From a virus, in IMG/VR virus record IMGVR_UViG_3300030328_004747, positions 1 through 33,052 of that record: a stretch of DNA of 33,052 nt. One strand, given 5' to 3'. The notes beneath the pieces are model-generated. The model did not search any database and had not been told where the DNA came from. It saw only the letters and a list, made by a program, of their open reading frames with translations. Made by a program: the position numbers and the translations under genes. Shown here piece after piece: positions 12,738 to 19,965 of the stretch (the first letter of the stretch is position 1; every line of letters starts with the position of its first letter).

Positions 12738-13553
12738 ATGAATGTATTATTATTTGATTTAGAGAATGGAAGTAAAACTTTAGGTAATAAAGAATTTATT
12801 AAAGATAGATTTAATTTACCAGTTTTAGCTCCTTCTACATTCAATCAATTCCAATTAGTATTAGGTCAATTATATCAACAAGAAACAGTTCAAGTTGTTG
12901 AGAAGATTGGAGGATTGGAAATTAGCGATGAACAACGAGTATTAAAACTTAAAGATCCAAAACTTAAAGTAGATGCAGTTGTAATAGATACTGTATCTGA
13001 ACTATCTAAGAAATATCAAAGAAGTTTGGTAGATAAGAGTGGTGTTATGCAATTACAATCTTGGGGAAAATTGAAAAATAAGCTAGATAAAATGCTAGAA
13101 TATGTAACGAGTCTCCCTGGAGTAGTAATTTGTAATTGTCATAGCAAGATTCAAACTATGGATGATGGTAGTACTAAAATATTACCATATATAGATGGAT
13201 CTACTAAAGAAGATATATCTAAATGGTTTGATTTTGTTCTATATACTAAGACTGTTAATTATCCAGACGGGACCAATAAATATGTATGGCAAACATCACA
13301 TACTACTATGTATGACCATGCTAAGGATAGGACTCAGTTATTAAAACCTGAGATAGAACAAAATTATCAAAGTATAATAGAAGTTGCAAAGAAGAAAGGA
13401 TTCGATGGTGCTAAGATATTAGTTATTGGAAGTCCTGGCACAGGTAAAACTTACTCTTTGAGAACACTAGCAAATTTTCAGGAAGAGCCTGAAAAAAAAG
13501 TAGAAACTCCTAAAGTAGCCGCTAATGGAGTTGCTCAAGAAACCTCAGTTTAA
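12738..13553 (+). CDS. RecA/Sak4-like ATPase with circularly permuted motif order
   Basis: The start is set at ATG 12738 with GAGAGG upstream, giving 271 residues. The protein has the usual parts of phage Sak4-like ATPases (AAA_24 group), which act in recombination-dependent replication, but in a different order. Residues 1-11, LLFDLENG, look like the strand and acidic motif that normally follow Walker A. Walker B, VDAVVIDTVSEL, has D84. ICNCHSK has H135. DHAKDRTQLL comes near 206-215, like the usual C-terminal part. Only then, at 231-238, comes Walker A GSPGTGKT, in KILVIGSPGTGKTYSLRTL, normally at the N-terminus. A disordered 20-residue tail ends it. Its neighbour is an ssDNA-binding protein, the usual Sak4 partner. 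The reading frame is uninterrupted. Confidence 0.82.
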   Translation: MNVLLFDLENGSKTLGNKEFIKDRFNLPVLAPSTFNQFQLVLGQLYQQETVQVVEKIGGLEISDEQRVLKLKDPKLKVDAVVIDTVSELSKKYQRSLVDKSGVMQLQSWGKLKNKLDKMLEYVTSLPGVVICNCHSKIQTMDDGSTKILPYIDGSTKEDISKWFDFVLYTKTVNYPDGTNKYVWQTSHTTMYDHAKDRTQLLKPEIEQNYQSIIEVAKKKGFDGAKILVIGSPGTGKTYSLRTLANFQEEPEKKVETPKVAANGVAQETSV

Positions 13554-13572
13554 ATTAGGAGGACAATTATAA

Positions 13573-14130
13573 ATGGCTATTAGAACAACATCCGCCTCAG
13601 GTGGAGGTGGACAATACAATGCTGGATGGCATACTTTAATCATATCTAAAGCTGAATACGGAAGCTGGAAGGGTCCAAAAGGTGATAAAAGGTACTTAGA
13701 TATATGGTTCAAAGACTATCCAGATAATATGAATCTAAGAGTATATGAAGCATTTAGTAATGATGAAGAATTCAAAATTGCTAATATCTTTAAATACGCT
13801 AATGCAGGTATTATAGATGTACTTGAAGATTCAACTGGTAAGAAGAGAATCCAATTTGACGATGAAGCTAATGGCTTGATTGGAAAAACTGTTAATGTAT
13901 TCTTCTATAAAGAAACAAAAACAGGTAATGGATATTCTAGAGTGTTTGATTCTATAGCTCCAATTGAACAAGAAGGTGAAAAGCTTTCTTATTCAGCTGA
14001 TGCTGTAGAGTCAATAAAGAAAAGTGTTGCTGCCAATTGCGAGAAGCGTAATGCTCCTCAAGATGATGGTGACGATTTCTTCTCAAATCCAGAAACTGAA
14101 ACTACTAAAACAGAGACCGCTGGTTTCTAA
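13573..14130 (+). CDS. Probable single-stranded DNA-binding protein (OB fold)
   Basis: This 185-residue protein follows the ATPase by 19 bases, with TTAGGAGG upstream of its ATG. A Gly-rich start leads into alternating strands (GWHTLIISKAEYGSWKGPKG, KRYLDIWFKDYP and LIGKTVNVFFYKETKTGNGYSR), the pattern of phage OB-fold proteins of the DUF669/DUF2815 kind. The C-terminus is an acidic disordered tail with DDGDDFFSNPE, as in SSB proteins, where it recruits partners. It probably coats ssDNA and loads the ATPase or annealing partners. A terminator follows. Confidence 0.72.
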   Translation: MAIRTTSASGGGGQYNAGWHTLIISKAEYGSWKGPKGDKRYLDIWFKDYPDNMNLRVYEAFSNDEEFKIANIFKYANAGIIDVLEDSTGKKRIQFDDEANGLIGKTVNVFFYKETKTGNGYSRVFDSIAPIEQEGEKLSYSADAVESIKKSVAANCEKRNAPQDDGDDFFSNPETETTKTETAGF

Positions 14131-14154
14131 ATGTAGCTAACATAAGTTATATAG

Positions 14155-14187
14155 AAAGGGAGTTTATGTATTTAAGCTCCCTTTTTT
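14155..14187 (+). terminator. Intrinsic terminator after the ssDNA-binding gene
   Basis: AAAGGGAG followed by TTTA pairs with TTAAGCTCCCTTT around a five-base loop, with one G-U pair, and runs directly into a T tract. This is a classic rho-independent terminator. It would reduce transcription into the primase-helicase genes, giving the ATPase and ssDNA-binding genes a higher expression. Confidence 0.88.
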
Positions 14188-14211
14188 ATATCTAAAAAGA
14201 TTGGAGGTAAA

Positions 14212-14469
14212 ATGAAAGTAACTGTAAAAGAGCATTTAATGAGATTCTTAGATTATTATTATTCAAATAAGAGAATATTCAAAACCCATGAAATACAAAA
14301 TTTATCAGAACGAGGATTAAGTAAATTTGGAAAAAGATTAGGATCCCCTGAAACATATACTAGACAATTTAGAACACTAAAAGAAAATGGTGATTATCTT
14401 GTTAGAAAAGTTCCAGGAAAAGGAAATGAACAGTCTTGGATTGTAATAGGGAGGCTGAAAAATGTTTAA
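14212..14469 (+). CDS. 85-residue winged-helix-like protein
   Basis: TTGGAGG precedes ATG 14212. The 85-residue product shows HLMRFLDYYYSNKRIFKTHEI, then RLGSPETYTRQFRTLKENG, and ends with a strand pair containing VRKVPGKGNEQSWIVIG. This order is that of a small winged helix, with the second helix as recognition helix. It overlaps the primase-helicase gene by 8 bases, so the two are probably coupled, and it could help in origin or DNA binding. The fold is inferred by eye. Confidence 0.65.
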   Translation: MKVTVKEHLMRFLDYYYSNKRIFKTHEIQNLSERGLSKFGKRLGSPETYTRQFRTLKENGDYLVRKVPGKGNEQSWIVIGRLKNV

Positions 14470-16195
14470 AGAATATGCATTTGGAGTTTCAAATAGACAT
14501 CATATAGGTGATACCTCAGATGTAGAAAAATATGCTGGAATGGCTGAAGATACTTTCATGTCCTTATGGGATTATGATAATTATGTAATTGATTATATAA
14601 AGAAAAAAGAAAGTATATCTAGTTATGATGGTATGCTATATATGCCTGATGAATTCATTCTTGATGTTGATGGTGAAAACTCTCAAAAAGCAAAAGATAA
14701 AACAATAGGTCTAACTATAATGCTAGATGATTTGTTAATTCCATTTAGATTATACTTCTCTGGAACAGGATTTCATGTAGGAATTCCTGGAGAAGCATTT
14801 AGATGGAAGCCAGCTCCTGATTTGCATTTAAGAGTTAAAGATGAATTGAAATCTCATGGTATTTATGAATATGCTGATATATCTGTTTCTGATAAAACAC
14901 GATTAATCAGGATTGTAAATACTAGAAATAGTAAATCTGGACTATGGAAAATACCTATTACAAGAAGTGAATTAAATAAACCTATAGCAGAGATTCAAGC
15001 ATTAGCTAAAAATAAAAGAAATACATTTGAATGGACTGCATTAGAATGTGAGCCTGTATTTGATGCATTAAAGAGAAAAACTATAGCTAGTGATAAGACA
15101 TTTGAAAAGGTTACATTGGGATATAATCCAGACCCAGGATGGTACACTTGCATTCAAAAAATGTTAGGTGGTAGTCCCCAAGGTTCTAGGCATCAAATAG
15201 CATTAGTAATTGCAGCTCACTTTAGATGGAGATTTCCAGAACATGTAGTTCGATTGGTTATGGAAGATTGGAGGCAAAGAGTTGATCTGCCTTCACATCC
15301 ATTTACTAAAGCAGAGATGGATAGAGTTGTAACTGATTGCTATGAAGGACATGGAGGTAAAGGATATAATTATGGATGCACAAGTGAACATATGGATGCT
15401 AATTGCAGTAGCACATGTAGGCTTTATAAAAGTAAGAAATCTAATGGAATAATGGATGCTGCAAGTATGGAAAAAGAACTTGTTGATTTCTTAAGTAGGG
15501 ATCATAATCCTATAAACATAGGAGAATTATATGGTCAAAACTATCCTGTATATCCAGGTGAAACTGTAATCCTACAAGCTCCGCCTAAATCTATGAAAAC
15601 AATGTTATTGCAAAATTGGGTTAATTCATTTAAACGACCAACATATTTTCTTGAAATGGAGATGAGTCCTAGACAGATGTGGTCTAGATTTGTTCAAATT
15701 GAGAAAGGTTGGGATGAAGAGGAATTGAAAACTCATTACAAGCAATATGCTAATGGTGTTAGTCAAAGCTTTGGATGGCTGACAATGGATTATAATAGCT
15801 GTTATGTTCAAGAGCTAGACAAACGATTACAAATGTTACCACATAAGCCTGAAATAGTTGTTATCGATCATATGGGATTATTTAAATCTCAAAAGAGTGA
15901 TAATAATATGAAGGTTGAAGAAGTATCTCAATCAATCATGGAACTTGCAATAAGAAACAATGTAGTAGTATTTGCTGTTTCAGAAATAACAAAGCAAGCT
16001 TATCATGAAGGTATGGATATTACATCAGCAAAAGGTTCATTTCGTATTGGATATAACGCTAATAAAGTGCTCTCTTTAACTCCATATTTCTCAGATGAAA
16101 GATTGGTTAAAGCATTAAAGATAGAATCCACAGCTAACAGAGAAAAAGAAACCTTAAATGTAGAACTTAATATTGATGGAGTGAGAATAGTATGA
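14462..16195 (+). CDS. AEP primase fused to DnaB/RecA-like helicase
   Basis: A 577-residue replication protein. The N-terminal domain is an archaeo-eukaryotic primase: EFILDVDGE with metal acids D68 and D70, SGTGFHVGIP with S100 and H105, and TRLIRIVNTRNSKSG. A Cys/His cluster, C306, H310, C315 and C319, likely binds zinc between the domains. The C-terminal RecA fold has APPKSMKT at 373-380 in place of a normal Walker A: both Gly positions are changed (A373, M378), but K379 and T380 remain. Walker B is EIVVIDHMGLF with D469, and SEITKQA follows. It would prime and unwind DNA at the phage fork. The next gene overlaps its stop. Confidence 0.85.
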   Translation: MFKEYAFGVSNRHHIGDTSDVEKYAGMAEDTFMSLWDYDNYVIDYIKKKESISSYDGMLYMPDEFILDVDGENSQKAKDKTIGLTIMLDDLLIPFRLYFSGTGFHVGIPGEAFRWKPAPDLHLRVKDELKSHGIYEYADISVSDKTRLIRIVNTRNSKSGLWKIPITRSELNKPIAEIQALAKNKRNTFEWTALECEPVFDALKRKTIASDKTFEKVTLGYNPDPGWYTCIQKMLGGSPQGSRHQIALVIAAHFRWRFPEHVVRLVMEDWRQRVDLPSHPFTKAEMDRVVTDCYEGHGGKGYNYGCTSEHMDANCSSTCRLYKSKKSNGIMDAASMEKELVDFLSRDHNPINIGELYGQNYPVYPGETVILQAPPKSMKTMLLQNWVNSFKRPTYFLEMEMSPRQMWSRFVQIEKGWDEEELKTHYKQYANGVSQSFGWLTMDYNSCYVQELDKRLQMLPHKPEIVVIDHMGLFKSQKSDNNMKVEEVSQSIMELAIRNNVVVFAVSEITKQAYHEGMDITSAKGSFRIGYNANKVLSLTPYFSDERLVKALKIESTANREKETLNVELNIDGVRIV

Positions 16196-16380
16196 TACAA
16201 ATAACTAAATGGCTAAATCCTAAAGATACAACTTGGTCTCCTGAATCTAATTCTTTTATAACAACTAGGCAATGGTTGGAAAATGAAAGAGAAAGATTGC
16301 AAGAAAAGACTGATAAAGAAGTGACTATTAGAACTAATGAGGAAGGAGCTCAAGCTATCTTTAGAGGTAAAATTAAATAG
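16192..16380 (+). CDS. 62-residue protein, unknown, coupled to primase-helicase
   Basis: The ATG at 16192 overlaps the stop of the primase-helicase gene as ATGA. The 62-residue product starts with a hydrophobic/aromatic segment (MIQITKWLNPKDTTW) and then forms a charged helix rich in Glu, Arg and Lys. There is no recognised family. Coupling suggests a partner or regulator of the helicase. Confidence 0.55.
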   Translation: MIQITKWLNPKDTTWSPESNSFITTRQWLENERERLQEKTDKEVTIRTNEEGAQAIFRGKIK

Positions 16381-16393
16381 AAGAGGAGGTTTT

Positions 16394-17182
16394 ATGAACC
16401 CATACGCAGAAGTACGAAAAGTACCTTTAGATCATAAAGGTATACAATCCTCTGCCTATTCAGTACAATTAAATAAAGATGCTGAAAAAGGATTTGAGGA
16501 AGTAGGTGTAGTAGGTAATAACTATATGTTATTATCAAATCAAGAAGTAAAAGATGCTGCAGATTATGTAGCTCAAGAGTGCAATGTAGGATTTAAAGAA
16601 GATAAGACATTCTTTAATGGTAAGGTATATATGCATTCTTTAATATCAGATCATGTAGTCGGAGATGTAGATAAAGGAGATGATGTTGCTTTAGGTATGC
16701 AATTTTGGAACAGTTATGATGGCTCTAAAGCATTTGGATTCTCATTAATGCTATATAGATTACTATGTACAAATGGTATGATGAGCAAACAGGCATTTGG
16801 AACGTATAGATTCAAACATTCACCTGACAATGAAAAATGGGAAGAAGATATTTCAAAGGTGATAAACAATATTAACAATGTAGAACGTGGTGCTTATTCT
16901 GGAATAGAAAGCATTCTAGATAGATTTAAAGCACTAAATAAAACCAAAGTTAATACTGATATGTTAGGTATTATTAGACATGGCCATCTTCAAGATATTC
17001 CTGTAGGATTATGGGGTAGTATTGTAGATAGATTTACTAATGCTGAACACTATCAAGACCATACTGGCTGGAATTTACTTAATTCAGCTACTGATATATT
17101 ATGGCATAAAGAGAAACCAACGGTTGCTAGTTATGACCAGAATGCTCAGATAGTTGATGGATTATGTAATGCGATAGCATAG
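16394..17182 (+). CDS. DUF932-family phage/plasmid protein
   Basis: The start is set at ATG 16394 after GAGGAGG, giving 262 residues; an in-frame upstream start would overlap the preceding gene without a ribosome site. The sequence matches the DUF932 pattern: SAYSVQLNKD, VGVVGNNYMLLSNQE, MHSLISDHV, then LGMQFWNSYDGSKAFGFSL and LYRLLCTNGMM. DUF932 proteins are common in phages and plasmids near replication and recombination genes, but their biochemical function is not settled. An alpha/beta core with a helical C-terminus is seen. Element F follows. Confidence 0.85.
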   Translation: MNPYAEVRKVPLDHKGIQSSAYSVQLNKDAEKGFEEVGVVGNNYMLLSNQEVKDAADYVAQECNVGFKEDKTFFNGKVYMHSLISDHVVGDVDKGDDVALGMQFWNSYDGSKAFGFSLMLYRLLCTNGMMSKQAFGTYRFKHSPDNEKWEEDISKVINNINNVERGAYSGIESILDRFKALNKTKVNTDMLGIIRHGHLQDIPVGLWGSIVDRFTNAEHYQDHTGWNLLNSATDILWHKEKPTVASYDQNAQIVDGLCNAIA

Positions 17183-17195
17183 TTATTTTCGGGGG

Positions 17196-17267
17196 ATATT
17201 GCAGGTCATTGGAGAGCTATTGGAATTATATTCCGAAGCATTTCATGTAAACAGTGGCCTGCAGTAT
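17196..17267 (+). ncRNA. Structured RNA element F
   Basis: Bases 17196-17211 and 17252-17267 form a 16-bp stem, with three G-U pairs and no mismatch. An inner stem GGAAT 17222-17226 pairs with ATTCC 17230-17234. The three wobble pairs keep the helix only in RNA on the plus strand, which argues for selection at the RNA level. It lies 14 bases after a stop codon and about 50 bases before the next start. Confidence 0.6.
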
Positions 17268-17318
17268 TATAGAAAAGTTTGTCAAATTATAATTGTAATT
17301 TAAATTATGGAGGTGAAA

Positions 17319-17639
17319 ATGAAGTATAGAGCATACATAGATGAATCTTTAGTTCACAATCTACAAGATATAGTTGATATGCATTGGGAGGAAGAAAGAA
17401 AGCATTGGGATGAATTAGAGTGTCCTGATAAACATATATATCATTCTTTAAATAATTTAAGAAACTTTCTTATAAAGCTTAAGAATGAAACTCCAGCAGA
17501 TATAGATGAATGGGAAGTAGTACCAGATGAAGAATTATGGGAAGATGGTGAGATAAATGAGTCACAAGTAAAGCGTAAAATAATTAATAGAGTATTAAAT
17601 ACAGGTGATTGGAGACTTCAAAGTATAAAGGAGAGATAA
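17319..17639 (+). CDS. 106-residue acidic protein, unknown
   Basis: The start is set at ATG 17319 after GGAGG; an in-frame ATG at 17307 is less well placed. The 106-residue product is acidic and rich in Trp and His in its first half (DMHWEEERKHWDELECPDKHIYH), ending with a basic helix (SQVKRKIINRVLNTGDWRLQ). The TAA stop shares a base with the next ATG. No family is recognised. Confidence 0.7.
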   Translation: MKYRAYIDESLVHNLQDIVDMHWEEERKHWDELECPDKHIYHSLNNLRNFLIKLKNETPADIDEWEVVPDEELWEDGEINESQVKRKIINRVLNTGDWRLQSIKER

Positions 17640-17962
17640 TGGATATTAAAGATAAATACCCTGAAACTGTAAATGATTTTATGAATGTTACAGGTAAAAT
17701 GTTACAAGTATTTGTTAAGAAGCAAGCTGATTATGGACCTACTAATATAGGTATGGGATTAGCTAAAGTTGTAGAAGATGAAGATGTTCAAAAGTCTTTA
17801 TTAGGATTATCAGTTAGAATGAATGATAAGGTTCAAAGATTAATGAATCTTACTTTTAATAAAAAGAAACCTAATAATGAAAGCATTGAAGATAATCTTT
17901 TAGATATAGCCAATTATGCAGTAATGGCTTTAATTGTTAAACATAAAAAATGGGGGCAATAA
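17639..17962 (+). CDS. Nmad1/DUF1599-like protein (nucleotide modification associated)
   Basis: The start is set at ATG 17639, which overlaps the preceding stop and has AAAGGAG upstream, giving 107 residues. The sequence carries KKQADYGPTNIG, LSVRMNDKVQRLMNL and ESIEDNLLDIANYAVMALIV, the order of conserved Asp, Arg, Lys and Asn residues seen in the Nmad1/DUF1599 family. That all-helical family is related to MazG/dUTPase-like pyrophosphatases and is often found near nucleotide-modification genes. No partner modification enzyme is visible in the window. A role in nucleotide pool control is likely. Confidence 0.75.
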   Translation: MDIKDKYPETVNDFMNVTGKMLQVFVKKQADYGPTNIGMGLAKVVEDEDVQKSLLGLSVRMNDKVQRLMNLTFNKKKPNNESIEDNLLDIANYAVMALIVKHKKWGQ

Positions 17963-17963
17963 T

Positions 17964-18602
17964 ATGGTAGAAGCAGATGAAAGATTGATTAAATTTGTTC
18001 AACTAATTCAAGAAATGAAATTAGAAGATCCTGAAGAAATATATCAGTGGGGTTTATTTCATGGGCTTGATTCTCACACTATAAATAAATCTATTCAATA
18101 TATAATGTACGAACTCAATAAAGATAGATTGGTAAATATAGAGAAGGAGATAAAAAAGAGTAACAAGCTCAATAAGAAGGATAAGCTTCCAAGGCACCTT
18201 AGAAATATTAAATTCACATCTAAGCATACAAAGAAAAAGCATATGAATTATTGGAATAAGAAATTAGGAGATTTATTTCCAAAAGTATTTAGCGATGCTT
18301 TATTCGATCTTGGAGCTAAAAAGAAGTATACAGATTCTGAGCATTTCAAGAAGATACAGAGAGAAAGAAAATGTTCTTTAGGAACTAAAGTTCCTTCAAC
18401 CGTATCAAATCCTACATCACCTGAAAGTTATAATACAATCCCAAATATTATATATACTCCAGAGGATTATAGCTGTAAACAGGAAATTCACATAGAGCTA
18501 TTAAGGATGAATGAAAGTGTAAATCCTTATTGGATGATTAGAGAGGATGATTCTATAATAGATTATCCTGAAGCTTTAGAAGAACTAGAATTTGATATGT
18601 AA
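17964..18602 (+). CDS. 212-residue basic protein, unknown
   Basis: The start is set at ATG 17964, two bases after the preceding stop, with GGGGG as the only weak ribosome site, so coupling is likely. The 212-residue product has a helical first 60 residues, a very Lys-rich centre (KKSNKLNKKDKLPRHLRNI, then KFTSKHTKKKHMNYW) and an acidic C-terminus. The Lys-rich middle suggests nucleic acid binding. I do not recognise a family. Confidence 0.7.
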   Translation: MVEADERLIKFVQLIQEMKLEDPEEIYQWGLFHGLDSHTINKSIQYIMYELNKDRLVNIEKEIKKSNKLNKKDKLPRHLRNIKFTSKHTKKKHMNYWNKKLGDLFPKVFSDALFDLGAKKKYTDSEHFKKIQRERKCSLGTKVPSTVSNPTSPESYNTIPNIIYTPEDYSCKQEIHIELLRMNESVNPYWMIREDDSIIDYPEALEELEFDM

Positions 18603-18603
18603 T

Positions 18604-18867
18604 ATGGGATATGGAATTATTGCAAAACTGCCTAGAAAATATCTTAGATGCGAGATGTGTCACAAATCTCAGATGCAAGATGTTTATATATATGGTAGTT
18701 TTGCAATGCCCCCAGAATATGTATATTATGAGTTGGAAATTTGTAGAGTTTGTGCATTAAGAGAGTATGGCAACAAATCTAAACCTAAACTAGATGAAAT
18801 AATAAAGGAGAAAACAGAGAAATGGTTAAAAAAACAGAAGAACCAAAAGCTACAATCAAAGAAGTAG
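18604..18867 (+). CDS. 87-residue zinc-knuckle protein
   Basis: The ATG at 18604 lies just after the preceding stop; an upstream in-frame TTG at 18592 is the alternative start. The 87-residue product has CEMC at about residues 17-20 and CRVC at about 49-52, a typical spacing for one treble-clef or ribbon zinc site. A strongly Lys-rich tail follows (EKTEKWLKKQKNQKLQ). Nucleic acid binding is plausible. It overlaps the next gene by 46 bases. Confidence 0.6.
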   Translation: MGYGIIAKLPRKYLRCEMCHKSQMQDVYIYGSFAMPPEYVYYELEICRVCALREYGNKSKPKLDEIIKEKTEKWLKKQKNQKLQSKK

Positions 18868-19016
18868 TAAAAGAAAAAGCAATACAACCAAAGAAAGATG
18901 AAGCTTTGTATCATCGTATGGATTTGCTAAAAGACACTATTGATGAGATGCAAAAGAACCTTGATTTTGTTAATGACAAAGTAAAGCGAATATTAGATAG
19001 AATGGGATTGGAATAA
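18822..19016 (+). CDS. 64-residue coiled-coil protein
   Basis: AAAGGAG lies before ATG 18822 with long spacing. The 64-residue product has a Lys/Glu/Pro-rich N-terminal half and a clear heptad coiled coil in the second half (LLKDTIDEMQKNLDFVNDKV). It overlaps the previous gene and is coupled to the next by TAATG. It is probably an oligomerising small partner protein; the function is unknown. Confidence 0.6.
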   Translation: MVKKTEEPKATIKEVVKEKAIQPKKDEALYHRMDLLKDTIDEMQKNLDFVNDKVKRILDRMGLE

Positions 19017-19267
19017 TGAAGAGGAAGAAACCTACAATTATGGAGGTGAAAACAGCTATAGATAATATCCTTGTTGAAATGGATTATATGTATAACTACA
19101 TAAGAAATATAGATAGTAGCTTTGCTGCATATATAGATTTCAATAAAGATGGAGATAAGTTTAAGAAATGGCTAGATAAAGCATTAAAGGAGAAAAATGA
19201 CCAAAAAAAGAAAGGATCCATTCCAAGTAGCCCTGGAGACAATAAGAGAACTAAAAAAGGAAAATGA
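19016..19267 (+). CDS. 83-residue protein with Lys-rich tail
   Basis: The ATG shares a base with the preceding stop. The 83-residue product is helical up to about residue 60 (MEVKTAIDNILVEMDYMYNYI) and then changes to a disordered Lys/Ser/Pro tail. The tail region overlaps the next gene by 71 bases in another frame, so its composition may partly reflect constraint from the overlapping gene. The function is unknown. Confidence 0.6.
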   Translation: MKRKKPTIMEVKTAIDNILVEMDYMYNYIRNIDSSFAAYIDFNKDGDKFKKWLDKALKEKNDQKKKGSIPSSPGDNKRTKKGK

Positions 19268-19466
19268 TATCTTAAATAATAAGATTGACTCTTTAGAAGA
19301 AAAGATCTCTGGGGATGCATACAAGTTTGAAACAGTAATTAACTCAGATTATTCTATAGAAGCTAGACTGGAAAATATAATCAAAGAGTCTGGAGAAGCT
19401 ATGAAAAGAAATATAGAGAAGATTAATAAGGAGGCCCAAAGATATGCCAAGCAAATCAAAAACTAA
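19197..19466 (+). CDS. 89-residue coiled-coil protein
   Basis: AAAGGAG directly precedes ATG 19197, well inside the previous gene. The 89-residue product is a charged coiled coil, with LETIRELKKENDILNNKIDS and later LENIIKESGEAMKRNIEK. It overlaps the previous gene by 71 bases and the nuclease gene by 23. No catalytic motif is seen. It may oligomerise or hold partners together. Confidence 0.65.
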   Translation: MTKKRKDPFQVALETIRELKKENDILNNKIDSLEEKISGDAYKFETVINSDYSIEARLENIIKESGEAMKRNIEKINKEAQRYAKQIKN

Positions 19467-19761
19467 AGGAAATAACTTTGAAAGAATCATAGTTAATATG
19501 GCTAAAGAGTTGGATATTCCAGCTAAGAGAGCTTGGGGTTCTAACGGTGCAGCCATAGGTCAACATGAAGAGGTTGATGTCTTGTTAGATACTGACTTTA
19601 AAATACAAGCTAAATGCAGGAAGAAGCTTGCTGATTTTCTATTACCTAGTGAGCATGTAGATGCTGTGGTTTGTAAGCAAGATCGAGGTGAAACCTTAAT
19701 CATAATGCCTTTTAAAGAGTTCTTATTAAAGCATTATATGAAACCTGAAGAGGTTAAATGA
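19444..19761 (+). CDS. Hjc-like PD-(D/E)XK nuclease, probable Holliday junction resolvase
   Basis: AAGGAGG lies ahead of ATG 19444. The 105-residue protein has the compact restriction-like fold pattern: KGNNFERIIV with E13, then WGSNGAAIGQHEEVDVLL with D45, then KIQAKCRKK with Q55 and K57 in the position of the usual E-x-K. Length and motif spacing suit the archaeal-type Hjc resolvases and related phage nucleases. It would resolve branched DNA before packaging. A related structure-specific nuclease is the alternative. The stop overlaps the next ATG. Confidence 0.75.
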   Translation: MPSKSKTKGNNFERIIVNMAKELDIPAKRAWGSNGAAIGQHEEVDVLLDTDFKIQAKCRKKLADFLLPSEHVDAVVCKQDRGETLIIMPFKEFLLKHYMKPEEVK

Positions 19762-19934
19762 TGCTAAGGGATTATTATGGTATTAGTATTTCAAGAGAAT
19801 ATGGAACATGTATTAAACTGTTTCCATTTTATATAAGTATTGTAAGAATAGATACATCTATACATATAGATTTTACCTTACTCCTTATAACTATAGGTAT
19901 AAAAATAGATATATCTGATAGTACTTATATGTAG
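19758..19934 (+). CDS. 58-residue hydrophobic protein, unknown
   Basis: GAAGAGG precedes an ATG at 19758 that overlaps the previous stop. The 58-residue product is rich in Ile, Phe and Leu (IKLFPFYISIVRI, then IDFTLLLITIGIKI), with scattered charges. It may be a beta-rich or weakly membrane-associated protein. It is the last rightward gene before the convergent hairpin. The function is unknown. Confidence 0.5.
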   Translation: MMLRDYYGISISREYGTCIKLFPFYISIVRIDTSIHIDFTLLLITIGIKIDISDSTYM

Positions 19935-19937
19935 GTA

Positions 19938-19965
19938 TATAGGGGGATGTAAAAGTCCCCTTATA
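19938..19965. terminator. Hairpin between converging transcripts
   Basis: TATAGGGGGA at 19938-19947 pairs with TCCCCTTATA at 19956-19965, ten pairs with one G-U and an eight-base loop. It exactly fills the gap between the last rightward gene and the stop of the 936-residue leftward gene. There is no clear T run on either strand, so termination may be incomplete or factor-dependent. Confidence 0.6.

Noticed and set aside
16337-16393. The longer N-terminus of the DUF932 protein
   Set aside because: The upstream start has no ribosome site and overlaps the previous gene, while GAGGAGG stands just before the ATG at 16394.
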